Assembly: GCA_003290165.1 (NCBI GenBank) | Contig: QNQO01000652.1 | Coordinates: 1-64,000 of the forward strand | Source of the DNA: Berberis thunbergii | Lineage: Eukaryota > Streptophyta > Magnoliopsida > Ranunculales > Berberidaceae | Reading direction: 5' to 3' | DNA: 64,000 nt | Shown: in pieces, positions 34,976 to 45,253 of the stretch | Numbering within the stretch: position 1 is the first letter of the stretch | Layout of the letters: each line of letters starts with the position of its first letter | Program-made: the position numbers and the translations under genes | The notes under the pieces: generated by a model | Seen by the model: only the letters and a program-made list of their open reading frames with translations | Databases searched by the model: none | Told to the model about the DNA's origin: nothing

Positions 34976-36640
34976 ATGGCGAGCCGTTTTGCCACCTGCT
35001 ATGCCGATGCCGGTTGTGATTGTGGTTTCAGAACAACTTCTATTCCTTATGGTGTCAAGTTGAATGGCACAAACTACACTCTTTGGTCTCCAACTTGTCT
35101 CTGTGTTTATGGCCTGAAAAGGTAGGTTGGGATATCTTATTGGAAGTACTACAAAACCCTCTCCTCGCGATGCTACTTATGAAAAGTGGGTGATGATTGT
35201 GAAGGGTTGGATCATCGGTGCCATGGAACCGAATGTGATGAATTTGTTTATTCATTTTCCTAATACAAAAAGTTTTTGGGATGAGGTGTTGCAGACATAT
35301 TATGAAAGTGTTGATAGGTTGGTTGTCTATGACCTGTCCAGCAAAGCCTAAGTACGTAGGTACATTAGTTGCCTCTAATTATTCTGATCTGACAAGTATC
35401 TGGCAAGAGCTTCATCACCGTAAGCCGATCACTTTTACCCAGTCGGAGATGATTAGGGCTTGTAAGAAGGAAATTAATGAGGAACACGTTTATTTGTTTC
35501 TAACTAGTCTTGATGATATTTACAGTGTTCTAAAAATTGGCCTAGGCGGTAGAAAAACACCCAGATTAATGGCTGGGCGGGTTCTGGGCACTTTAGGCGA
35601 AATCTGGGCGACTTACGCGAAGTCTGGGCGGCCTACGCGGGGTCTAGGCGAGTTTTTTTAATTTAATAAGGCTGACTGTGTTCTTATTTTATTTTTCTTT
35701 CCTCTTTTTTAGAAATAAACAATTTTATTATTTTTTATTTAGTATATATCTAAATGTTGCAAAGGATGATTACTTAATGAAATTCTCAAAGGATCTGTCG
35801 GTACCAATTTTAGTAATGTAGATTTTATCAAACATGATTGAGGTTATTCATGCAATTTGAAGAAAAATAAAAGAGTAGGTCTGGACATTTGTCCACAAAT
35901 TCAACTTTGTATAAAGTACCCATCATGACCAACTTCAGTCATTTGAGTTTTAATAAATTTTGTTCATGATTGTTAATTTTTCATGTTTTTAAATTTTGCA
36001 TATGTATCTTGGCATTAAATTGGATGTAATTGATAAAAAATTATGCTTAACTTTTGTAAATTATTAAAGTTATAATACAAACCCCTAAGCGCTCGCCTAG
36101 GCCCCTGGGCGCTAAGCACTTGCTCGCCGCCCGCCCACCGCCTAGCTTTTTTAGAACACTAGATATTTATGATGTTATTCACGAAGAGATTCTTCACACT
36201 GAACAGTTTCCTACCTCGAAAGTGGCATTCATAATTGTTCGATGTTTGGAGCAACAACACCATACCATGTTGCACCGCTCCTAACGTGGTTATGTCTGTC
36301 AAGAAATCTGGAAGCAATTAACTTACTTAACATTCATCTCAAGGTTTTGTTGGTGGAAGTTGTACTCATTGTGGAAAAAATTAGCATGTTGTGGAAAAGT
36401 GTTTTAAAAAGCATGATTTTCGATTGATGGGATAGTTATCAAGAAAATAAGGTTTGGGAGGAAAGTACCAGTCACCCTAGATAGGAGGAAGGAAAGGCGG
36501 CGATTTGTACCATCAACTTATCCCCACCACCGGCACCACCTGTTGCCTCTTCTGACTCTCTTGTGGACTTCACATTGCTACAACAATCAAGGTCTCAATA
36601 GCAGGGAGATAATTGGACATGATACTAAGAGAGATGACTG
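34976..36640 (+). pseudogene. Ty1/copia gag fragment, interrupted by MITE
   Basis: From ATG 34,976 the frames carry copia gag signatures: VKLNGTNYTLWS, GYLIGSTTKPSPRDATYEKW, NTKSFWDEVLQTYYES and TSIWQELHHRKPITF. The frame is broken once or twice and then by a hAT MITE at 35,523. After the MITE, gag resumes (DIYDVIHEEILHTEQFPTSK) and reaches a CCHC-like zinc knuckle (CTHCGKN.. CFKKH) near 36,360-36,420. No protease, integrase or RT follows, so it is a gag-only relic. Confidence 0.8.
35523..36161. mobile_element. hAT-type MITE, copy 3 (inside copia gag)
   Basis: 639 bp, left end CAGTGTTCTAAAAATTGG, right end TTTTTTAGAACACTA (last base mutated). The perfect 8-bp duplication GATATTTA flanks it (35,515-35,522 and 36,162-36,169). 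The left subterminal part holds an expanded run of TCTGGGCG(G/A)/CTAGGCG units. The interior is homologous to copies 1 and 2. Confidence 0.93.
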
Positions 36641-37149
36641 CCTTTGCTGATTCACTTGTCAAGCTGGGCATTTGCAATATCTTCGCGTCATCTTAAGAGA
36701 ATTATTAACATGAATAGTCATTGTATTGTAAGGAATAACATATTACCAGAAATTGTAGTTATTTAGGAGTACATGATTAACCGGGATTCAAATTATTTTT
36801 CTTTTCCTAGTTAGGATTATATTTTTATCCCTATAAATACCTACTTGTGAGATGAATAGAATAAGCTCTGAATTATTTAAAATTGTTTTATTTAACACAA
36901 CACATTTCTCAGGTAAGGACCCTGAAGCTGTAGTTCAAAAACTTGTATTAAATGCCTTTATATATTTCATGTAGCAAGAGCAAAATAGTATAGTTCACAA
37001 AGGCACCGTGCTTCACCAATAAGCATCCTACAAAATTTTAGAAATACGGTCAGTAAAAAGCTTGGTTGCTTGGACCTTCAAACGGAAGACAATGCCATGA
37101 ATAGGGACTCTTTTTTTCACAATTGGAATGGCAATATCAATTTTGTTGT
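36641..37149. other. Unassigned AT-rich sequence
   Basis: No gene. The phrase ATCCCTATAAATACC near 36,830 resembles an LTR promoter, so part of it may be an LTR remnant of the gag element, but no second LTR was found. Confidence 0.35.
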
Positions 37150-37572
37150 GAAAACCCCTAAAAAATAGCATGGAAAAAACCTGCTAGCGGAAATTATACG
37201 GTGAATACAAATGGTTTTATTATTGGGAATCAAGCCACATTTTGCAGCACTGATAAGAGATCATGAAGGGGTTCTCACAACAGCAGGAGTAGCTCTGTCA
37301 AATAATACTGACATTACGATAGTTGAGCTAGAAGGTATTGAAGCAACAATAAAACCTTGGTATTCTAGTAGGCATTTAGAGCATCTCCATAGGGGCAGAT
37401 TTATTGATCGTAGTCCAGATATCAAACACAAGCAAGAACCCCCATGGAAAGCCATCAAACTACTCAGGAAAATACGTCATCAAGTCACAAAGTTTCAGAG
37501 CTTCGACATAAAATTCATTTTTCAAGAAACAAATCAAGCTGCAGATCACTTGACGAAGCTTGTCCTAGGTTC
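37150..37572 (+). pseudogene. LINE-type RNase H domain, split by CACTA insertion
   Basis: The frame 37,211-37,572, with a shifted start near 37,165 (KPASGNYTVNTNG), has the layout of the plant RNase H-like domain found at the C-terminus of many LINE-type retrotransposons: ALIRDHEGVLTTAGVAL, VELEGIEATI, then FIFQETNQAADHLTKL. The frame runs straight into the CACTA end at 37,573. Beyond the transposon and its TTC duplication, coding-like sequence resumes at 55,354 for about 20 codons before a stop. Confidence 0.6.
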
Positions 37573-37965
37573 CACTACAAGAAAACTGTATTTTAGCGAT
37601 GGTCGCAAAAGGCATGTAGCGACGGTTTTAACTGTCGCTAAATAATACAGTGACGGTTGGTCAACCGCCGCTAATAAAGACTTCACTAGGGCATTCAACG
37701 ACAATTTTCAGCAACCGCTGGTATAACCGTCGCTATATAATATATAGTAACGGTTGTCAGCAAACGTTGTTAAAGCCGTCGCTGAATACTATATAGCGAC
37801 GTTAGGTAACCGTCACTAAATATGGAGCAATGACGACATTTAGTAGCTTTCTGTGACAGTTTCAACCGTTGATTAGCGACAGTTATAAAGCGTCAATTTG
37901 AGGCACTTTAGAACTCGTTTGAACCGCCATTTGGTAATCCTACAACTGTCGCTAAATGACTGTCA
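37573..37965. repeat. Left subterminal repeats of outer CACTA
   Basis: Direct and inverted copies of TAGCGACGGTT, AACCGTCGCTA and ACTGTCGCTAAAT, spaced about 25-50 bp. The right end has the matching motifs at 55,195-55,340. Such arrays bind the TNPA-type protein in En/Spm elements. Confidence 0.75.
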
Positions 37966-38282
37966 TTATTATCATCACAATTCTATTATGCATATATACC
38001 CACATTTTAAACCTGTAATCACATTTTCAACCTGTAAACAATCCACAGTTTTACATAACCATTTTATGTCAAAATCATTAAATAAAACTTCACTTCAACT
38101 ATATTGTCATCAAAGTTAACAAAATATCAAAACTAGTACATGTAGAATTTCTTGAAGTTTGATAGCTAAAGTTAAATTTACTACAACTGAACTTGTACCA
38201 TGTTTTTGAAAGAAATTAGTAGACAATGCTATGGAGTGTGGAGCCAATGAAGATCCTCATTATTTTGACTAGATGATGAGGG

Positions 38283-38700
38283 TCATGCAGTTATTGGGGA
38301 AACTTGCTCACTTCCTTCGTCTTGTGCCTGAAAATGATGAGTCAACATTATTACTCTCAACTTGAACCAAATTACAATAATTTGTTGATTTATATTTAGT
38401 AAGTAATCAATATCACTGATAACTAATATATATTCAAATAATGTAAAGGAAAGGAAACATACGGGTGTAGTGGGTAGGTTTGCAAACTCAACATGCATAT
38501 TTCCATCCAACTTCTGAAAAATGAATGTGAATGCTCCCTCATGTACGTGCCTCTTTAATGTCTCTGTCTCTGACTGTGACTCTAGCTAGTGAACTCTCCG
38601 TTGCAAACGAGGATCAATGTTTTGCATTGGCTGTGAGGACATCATCCCACTAAACCTACTAGTGGTGCTGCCAAAGACTTGAGATGGACATGGCTTGAAT
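38283..38700 (-). other. Putative 3'-terminal exons of outer element (TNPA-like tail?)
   Basis: On the minus strand: a frame with NIDPRLQRRV, then an exon KLDGNMHVEFANLPTTP with donor GTATGT, then after an acceptor (CATTTTCAG) the short exon AQDEGSEQVSPITA and a TGA stop at 38,283. It could be the C-terminal end of a degenerate TNPA-like gene, and would provide the stop for transcripts crossing the captured exons. Assignment is weak. Confidence 0.35.
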
Positions 38701-39360
38701 TCCAAAAGCTCGAACTCGGCCCGAATGCTCTTTTCAATTTTTCTTAGTCAATACCATTCCTTAGCCAACAAAGATGATAATAGAAAAACTGAAATGAAAC
38801 AACATCGAAATAACAAGTTCATGATAAAAATCTCCATTCAGTCAAGAAACAAAAGGCTTCCTATAATTGTCATGATTCAACAACTTTCAGAGCAAACAAA
38901 TCAGGCAGAAAATATATATTTACCCTCAAAGTGCAAACATCAAATCATCCCTTTTGAGTTTCTTGTTATTTGTTTCAATTATATCTATCACTCCATGGAG
39001 TTGCAATGTTCCATGCATTTGATTATGATCCTATGTAATCATGTATGAGCGACGTGAGCAACTAAATGGATAGTAGAAATAAGCTAAAGTTTGATTGATA
39101 TAAGCAGTTCTTCACAACAAAGTAGCTGAAATATTTATAAAATTCTTTCAAGTTGATATATAGGTTTGTGGTAGGATATTACCTTCCACCTTATGTATCC
39201 ACATCCTACAATAATGACAACAACAACTGGAACGCCAACGTTGCGTGTATCTGCATAGAGATAAACTTGTTAAGATGTCAAATGAAAGTTTGCCAAATTG
39301 GATCAATTGATAGTTGAAGACGGGATAGCAAATCCTAGGACGGGATGACAATTCTACACC
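38700..39360 (-). repeat. Captured receptor-kinase segment, copy A
   Basis: About 600 bp that is duplicated at 39,715-39,888 plus 50,847-51,280. The second copy carries the nested CACTA and so gives the empty-site control: here CCCTCAAAGTGC is uninterrupted at about 38,933. It contains the transmembrane exon at 39,183-39,250. Confidence 0.85.
39183..39250 (-). pseudogene. Receptor-like kinase transmembrane exon, copy A
   Basis: 68-bp exon with acceptor CTCTATGCAG and donor GTAATATCC. It codes RNVGVPVVVVIIVGCGYIRW, a single membrane span ending in the basic RWK stop-transfer signal. This matches the small transmembrane exon that precedes the juxtamembrane exon in LRR-VIII receptor kinases. 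The rest of the gene is missing. Identification relies on this shape and on the kinase exon of the same subfamily at 43,556-43,677. Confidence 0.5.
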
Positions 39361-39949
39361 TGCTATGTCCCTGCAATATCAACAAAAAGTAAAGAAACAG
39401 TGACGCTTTAAGTCAGTCTTTAGGAAAAAATCCTGTTGTAAACTAGATGTGTGCTAAGTTTGAACTCTATAGGACAGTATGGACTGAATATGTAACACAA
39501 ATCTTAATCAAGCATGAAAGTTGTACTAGCAATCTTTACCACTGTCAATTGAATCACTATTAAATTTAAGCCAAGATAATGATTCTTTTTTCTTTTCTTT
39601 TCTTTTTTTCCTGAATTGCTAGAAAATAAATTGATACACCCATAAATAATAAAAAAACATATATAATTTTTTTTTGACACCATACACCCAAATATGAATT
39701 AGAAATCCAAGCAAACGGGAGCCAACAAATATGATAATAGCAAAACTGAAATGAAACAACATCAAAATAATAAGTTCCTAATAAGAAATCTCCATTCAGT
39801 CAAAAAACAAAAGGCTTCCTATAATTGTCATGGTTCAACAACTTTCAGAACAAACAAATCAGGTAGAAAAGATATATTAACCCTCAAACACTACAAAAAA
39901 AAAGGCCTTTAGGGACATAGTCAAAATTGTCGCTATAGACAACATTTCG

Positions 39950-40760
39950 TTGCCATAAATATTGGGCGACAAAATATTCGTCGCGCAAAGGTTGTCACCA
40001 CAGCTCTGTCTCGCAAGCCTTTGCGCGACGAAAAATAATCTTCGTCGCTAAAAGTGTCTTTTGGCGCGACGAAACCACAGCTCCGTCTCGCAAGTCTTTG
40101 CGCGACGAAAATACTCTTCGTCGCTACAAATGCCTTTTTGCGCGACAACACTACAGCTTTGTCTCGCAAGTCTTTGCGCGACGCAACTAAATCTTCGTCG
40201 CTACAAAATCATTTTTGCGCGATGACACTCTCGCAAATCTTTGCGCGACGAAAATAACTCTTTGTCACTATGAAATCCTTTTGCGCGACGACACTACAGC
40301 TTTGTCTCGCAAGTCTTTGCGCGACGCAACTAAATCTTCGTCGCTACAAAATCATTTTTGCGCGACGACACTCTCGCAAATCTTTGCGCGACGAAAATAA
40401 CTCTTCGTCACTATGAAATCCTTTTGCGCGACGACGCCAAAGATCGTTGCATAAGGGTGCGTCGCGTAATACTGTTTTGCGCGACGCTAATTTCGTCGCA
40501 AGAAATAGAATTGTTCTTCGTGCAAAATATACTTACGCGATGATCCCTTTCGTCGCATTAAACGTTGTCGGCATACCTCAATCGTAACGATCCCTTTCGT
40601 CGCGTTAGACTTTGTCAGCTTAACTCAATGGTGACGAACCTTTCATCGCACAAGATATTCTTTACGCGACAACAATATTCATCACTCTAATGTTGTCACA
40701 CAGGTTATGTCAATCCAAACACACTTGATCTATTCTTATGCGATGAAAATTTTTGTCGCT
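39950..40760. repeat. Left subterminal repeats of inner CACTA
   Basis: Repeated TTTGCGCGACGA and TCGTCGC(T/A)A motifs in both orientations. Two near-identical ~143-bp blocks lie in tandem (about 40,139-40,281 and 40,287-40,430). These are the expected binding sites for the TNPA protein. Confidence 0.8.
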
Positions 40761-40989
40761 TAAAGTTGTGTTTAATAATTTTGAAATCTTTTAATTCAAA
40801 TATTTATTTAATTAAATTTGAAATATTTATTAATTGAATCGTCTCACGCATAGAAAGGTTTGGCTAATTTATTTAAATACTATTAACTTTACAAATTAAT
40901 AATGTAAAACCATAATGTATCCATTACAAATTAAAAATTTTAAACCGTACTGTATACTTACAAATTAAAAAAACACATCAATACATTTT

Positions 40990-42915
40990 TTAGGGATGTG
41001 GTGGCTGATGATGGTTTGTCGACAGTAGTGGGAGGTTCGAAAAATTAATCCCTGACTGCTGGAGAGCCCCTAATAACATACTCCACCTAGTTTCCTCTTG
41101 TGCTTGTCGTTCCCCCTCCCGGGCCTCTCGAGCCTCCCTCTCTGCCTCCCTCTCCGCCTCACGCGCTTTGGCAGCATTTAACTCATTCTGTAATTCCTCC
41201 ACTTTCGACTGTAATGATGAAACGATTCCGACTGAGCGCTGTGAAGCTGAAGATGAGGTGTTGACCTCACGAACTTTAGCTTTTCCCATCCCCCGAACAA
41301 TCTTTCCGGGTCTTGGACCTAGCGATTCCAATGTCTCCGTCAAAATATGTAATCCTGCATTAGGATTGTTCATTGTGAGTTGTTCCAACGGAGTTCCCGG
41401 AGGATGTTGCGAGGCCACTTGCTCCATGTAGGCATCCCGCCTCTCCACCATCGTTTCCTTGATTAAAAAAATTATTAAAAATTAATAACTTTTAAAACAG
41501 CAGAAGTGACAACATGCAAAAAATGCAAAGAATAAAACATACATGCAACTTCACGGCCACCTCATTGCCAGGTAGTGCATAAACATCCTTGAACATGTCG
41601 ATTTCTGGGAATTTTGAACCTTCCTACAAAACATTGTTAAAATAATAAGCCAACTAATATAAACATTTAATTGAATGTATTGACTAAAAGTAAAATAATG
41701 AAATGAAACATGAGTTCACTTACTAGACGTCGTTCCTCCACCCTGTAAGAGAAGGGCAATGAACCAGAGTGATGTAAAATTTTCTTTTGACATCGGTTCG
41801 CCTTGTTCGCCTTAGATCTTTTCTGTATAATTATTCAAAATATATATTAAACATATGCATTATTACATATATAAAAATAAATATGTTTTGCCTAATTAAA
41901 TAAAACGTTAATGCTTACCAGAAATGTGGGAGTTTGAAAATGATCGCACAACCACACCCACTCATCAGGCCTATGCTCCAATTCGATTGGGGGTTGTGCC
42001 TTAGCACTATCCACATCAGAAAATGTTTGGAAGTATCGATGGAAATCATGCTTCCAATTCCTGTATCGATCCACGCACGTACCGATGATATACTCATGAA
42101 TGTTTGGATCATTCATGTCAAACTCAAAGTTAACCTGAAATTTTAAATAATATTTATTAGAGAATATTAAGGCCCAAAGAGATAAGTTATACCAAATCAT
42201 GTAAAAATACAAGCATAAACATGCAAAACCTTCAAAACTTTCTGCATTATAAAGATTTTAATTATTAAAGGTTGAAATGAATGGCTAAAACTTACTGTAA
42301 GCGCGTCCAACACCTCAGCCTGCGTCTCGGGCTTGACCTCACTCCAAGATGAGGATGTCATCGGGCAATGGTTGCGAATGATTGCACCGATGTCATGCAC
42401 CAACAAGCTATTAATCTTTGTCGATTGCGAGCGATGATGACTAGGATCCCACACTACGGGAATGCGCGTGTTAGTGGTTCGTGTGATCCTTTGGGATTTT
42501 AGTTGTCTACAGGGCCCCCTCGTTTTCTTTGCTATTGTAAAAAAAAAAATCAATTTGCCGAATATGATGAGGAAAAATTAAGTTTATTACCTCTAGGGAG
42601 CTCTCCATTCCCTTGGGGGGAGGGGTTTACATCCCCGGGCATGGTTACAGTCTCGAGTGCAATCTCAAGAGACGCTGATCGATGGTTTGTTCGTCTGACA
42701 CTTCGTCGAGTGAGAACTTGAGGAACTAATCCAGACGATGAAGATTGATCAACTATCGGAACATTTGATCCATGTGCTGGTGGAGCATTGATAGAAGCAT
42801 CCCTTGTAACTGGAGCATTAATGGTGGAATGAGCTACATTGGGCGGAGGAGCGGCGACCGAACTACTATCAGCAACAATTACGGATCTACGTTTTCTTGT
42901 TATCAAAGAAGCCAT
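40990..42915 (-). CDS. TNPA-like CACTA accessory transposition protein, six exons, intact
   Basis: ATG at 42,915 (MASLITRKRRS). Exons: 42,915-42,591; 42,531-42,296; 42,134-41,919; 41,822-41,724; 41,623-41,543; 41,457-40,990. Every junction is GT..AG and keeps frame, giving 474 codons with no internal stop. Exons 2-5 hold the conserved part of the plant Ptta/En/Spm transposase family (PF03004): WDPSHHRSQSTKINSL, VDRYRNWKHDFHRYF, RPDEWVWLCDHF, KANKANRCQKKILHHSGSLP. The last exon has a coiled coil (residues about 398-442, VEELQNELNAAKAREAERE) and a Pro/His tail. TNPA proteins bind the subterminal repeats and bring the ends together. I used the second ATG of the open frame because upstream codons have no support. 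Confidence 0.85.
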
Positions 42916-43555
42916 CTGAACCAAAATAATAAAAACACAACACAACAATTACAAAGTAACATGAAAACAAAATAAATAGATGCAATCAGTGGAAGATCGT
43001 ATAAAACAATACATTAACTAAACAATGTATAACGAAGGAGAAAACTTGAATTTCATAAGAGTCGAGAAGAAAACAGGATAAATAGGGAAGAAGAACAAAA
43101 AAAAATTAATTTCAACAGCAAATGTAGAAATGTGAAAACTTTGGGTAAAAAGATAGGAAGCTGCATAATTTCTTTTTGGTCAGTGAAAAAATACATTTCA
43201 TTAAGAGAAAAGACAAAGATATAAGGAGGTTGAGAGAGCCTATAAAAGCAAAACAAAAAGAAGCTGCAACCCAACCAAAAGGAGAACTTTATATAGATAT
43301 GTGATAAACTTCATCCTTCAATTGGACCTTCGGAAAAGATTACAACATATTGTCATACAAGGTTGATCTATCAATTCCATCACAAAACTAGCTATATATT
43401 ATGCAGATGTCATCCATTTTTTAAAACCACAATCTTTGGTATATTCCCCTTCCTTGTGATACCAAAATGCCTTGCACAGTAAGGAATCTCATGCATTTAA
43501 ATCCATTGAGGCAAATGATAAACTACCCTAGTGAAATTGCATATAAGTTATTTAC

Positions 43556-43677
43556 CTTGTAAACTGGACCGAATCCACCTTCACCTATTTTATTCAAAGA
43601 ATCAAAATTTCCAGTTGCAGCTTTAATCTGTCTCAGAGTGAAGTAACCAGTTTGTGATTCTGGGCCCCTTCGAAGTT
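43556..43677 (-). pseudogene. Captured LRR-VIII receptor-kinase exon (juxtamembrane to ATP loop)
   Basis: 122-bp exon with a strong acceptor (ATTTTTTTTGCAG) and donor (GTAAATAAC). It encodes QTGYFTLRQIKAATGNF followed by NKIGEGGFGPVYK. This is the hallmark juxtamembrane segment and glycine-rich ATP-binding loop (GxGxxG) of the LRR-VIII receptor-kinase subfamily. No other kinase exon (catalytic lysine, HRD, DFG) is present nearby, so it is a single captured exon, in the same orientation as TNPA and TNP2. In intact genes this exon follows the transmembrane exon, the same piece found in the outer element. Confidence 0.82.
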
Positions 43678-44728
43678 CTGCAAAAAAAATAAAATACGTA
43701 AAATAGATCACAAAGTAAGATAAAGTTGAATGTATAATAAAGACTGTCATACTAACAGAGCATTTAACAGAGCATTCTTAACCAGTTTGTGTGTTTCTGA
43801 TGATCTATTGTGTGTTTCTACAGGTGATCCTATTTCAGTTCCATAAAATCTGACAAGGACTGATAAGAGGATATCCAAAGACTTGCAGTTGCAGTAATTC
43901 AGAATCAGAAGAAACACAGAAATACAATGGATTGTATTAGCAATGTTGTAATAGGAACAAGTTGAGAGAAAAGTTACAATAGGCTATTCGAGTGGCCTTA
44001 CACTCCCAAGAGCAAATGCTCTGATGTACATTTCTACTACAATCAATGAATGCCCTGTTCTCCTCATGTCTTCATATTTATAGACTGTCTGAACCACTAA
44101 TCTGTTAATACTAACAGAGCATTCTTAACAGACTAACAGAACACATTACAGCATACAACCCTTTCCCTTTTCATTCTACTGACAGCTAGACTCAAACCAC
44201 TACTTGTAACCACCAGCAATAAAAACAGGTTCCTACTAAAAGCTTCCAAAATAACAAACCTTGGCTACTTGTAAAACAGGTTCCTACTTGTAACCACTAG
44301 CAATAAAAACAGGTTCCTACTAAAAGCTTCCAAAACAGGTTCCTAATTGTAACCACCAGCAATAAAAACAGGTTCCTACTAAAAGCTTCCAAAAGCTAGA
44401 CTCATGTCCAATGATTAACAATTTTAAAGTTTCCAAAATAAAAACAAAAATCAAGCAGTAAACAGGTTCTTGGCTAAACAATAAAAATCAACTTAGTAGC
44501 GCTTATGAATAAAATGACTCAAGCACACTTCTTGCTGATAAAAAAAAAGAAAAGAAATCCAAATCAACTAAAAGCTTAACCCAAAATAACAAACCTTTCT
44601 TATAGGTCAATATAAGCTGCTCACTCTTGGTTCCTACTCATGATTTTCTTATAGGTCAATATGACCACATGAGAAGCCAGGAAAATTTATGCACAGCTGG
44701 TAAAAATATGAACATGTGCATATCTTAC

Positions 44729-44821
44729 CTCTTACAGTGCGGATCTTCTCAATAAATTGCTCAGAAGTAATACCAGAGTCAGATAAACTAAGTGAACCAC
44801 GAACACGAAAGAGGTAATTTT
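44729..44821 (-). other. Exon-like captured fragment, unidentified
   Basis: 93 bp between an acceptor (CCCATTGTGCAG) and a donor (GTAAGATATG). One frame is fully open and contains FRVRGSLSLSDSGITSEQF. It is probably another captured host exon; family unknown. Confidence 0.4.
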
Positions 44822-44841
44822 CTGCACAATGGGATTATTTT

Positions 44842-45007
44842 ATGGCTGTTACCTGTGGTGAACAAAACATGAAAGACAACAATTGCTATGTAAGTAAATA
44901 CACAAACGAAGAAGACTCTACAATGGTTGTTACCTGTGGTGAACAAAACATGAAAGACAACAATTGCTATGTAAGTAAATACACAAACGAAGAAGACTCT
45001 ACAATGG
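44842..45007. repeat. Tandem duplication, 81-bp unit
   Basis: Two almost identical copies of a unit starting GTTACCTGTGGTGAACAAAA; the repeat distance is 81 bp. Because 81 is a multiple of three, open frames on both strands run through it, but neither resembles a protein. Confidence 0.85.
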
Positions 45008-45253
45008 AAAACTTTCAATATGAAAGCATATTAGTGTCCTTGAGACAAACTCGTAAATTGATAACCTTCAATTAAGTGGAGATTAATTTCTCCGTTGAGT
45101 AAACCCAATGCTCAAAGGATCTTTAGCAATGTTTACAAATTTATGGTAAAAAATTCATAATACATTAACAAATTTAATTAAATGAACAAACAAAATACAT
45201 AATTTTATTAATATATTTAAACGACCTAACAAATTATATTCCTTCAAATGTAT

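Larger units (their letters stand above)
42950..45240. other. Interval between the CACTA genes with captured host sequence
   Basis: It holds a receptor-kinase exon (43,556-43,677), an unidentified exon (44,729-44,821), an 81-bp duplication, and at 44,190-44,400 three rough repeats of AACAGGTTCCTACT..GTAACCA(C/G)TAGCAATAAAAACAGG-type sequence. Nothing here belongs to a standard En/Spm gene set. Confidence 0.55.

Noticed and set aside
40054..40543. Three overlapping short frames with repeated SLRDATKSSSLQNHFC-type sequence
   Set aside because: Translation of the CACTA subterminal repeat, not a coding region.
44788..45075. Opposed 76- and 77-codon frames with repeated segments
   Set aside because: They arise from an 81-bp tandem duplication (multiple of three); neither strand looks like a protein.
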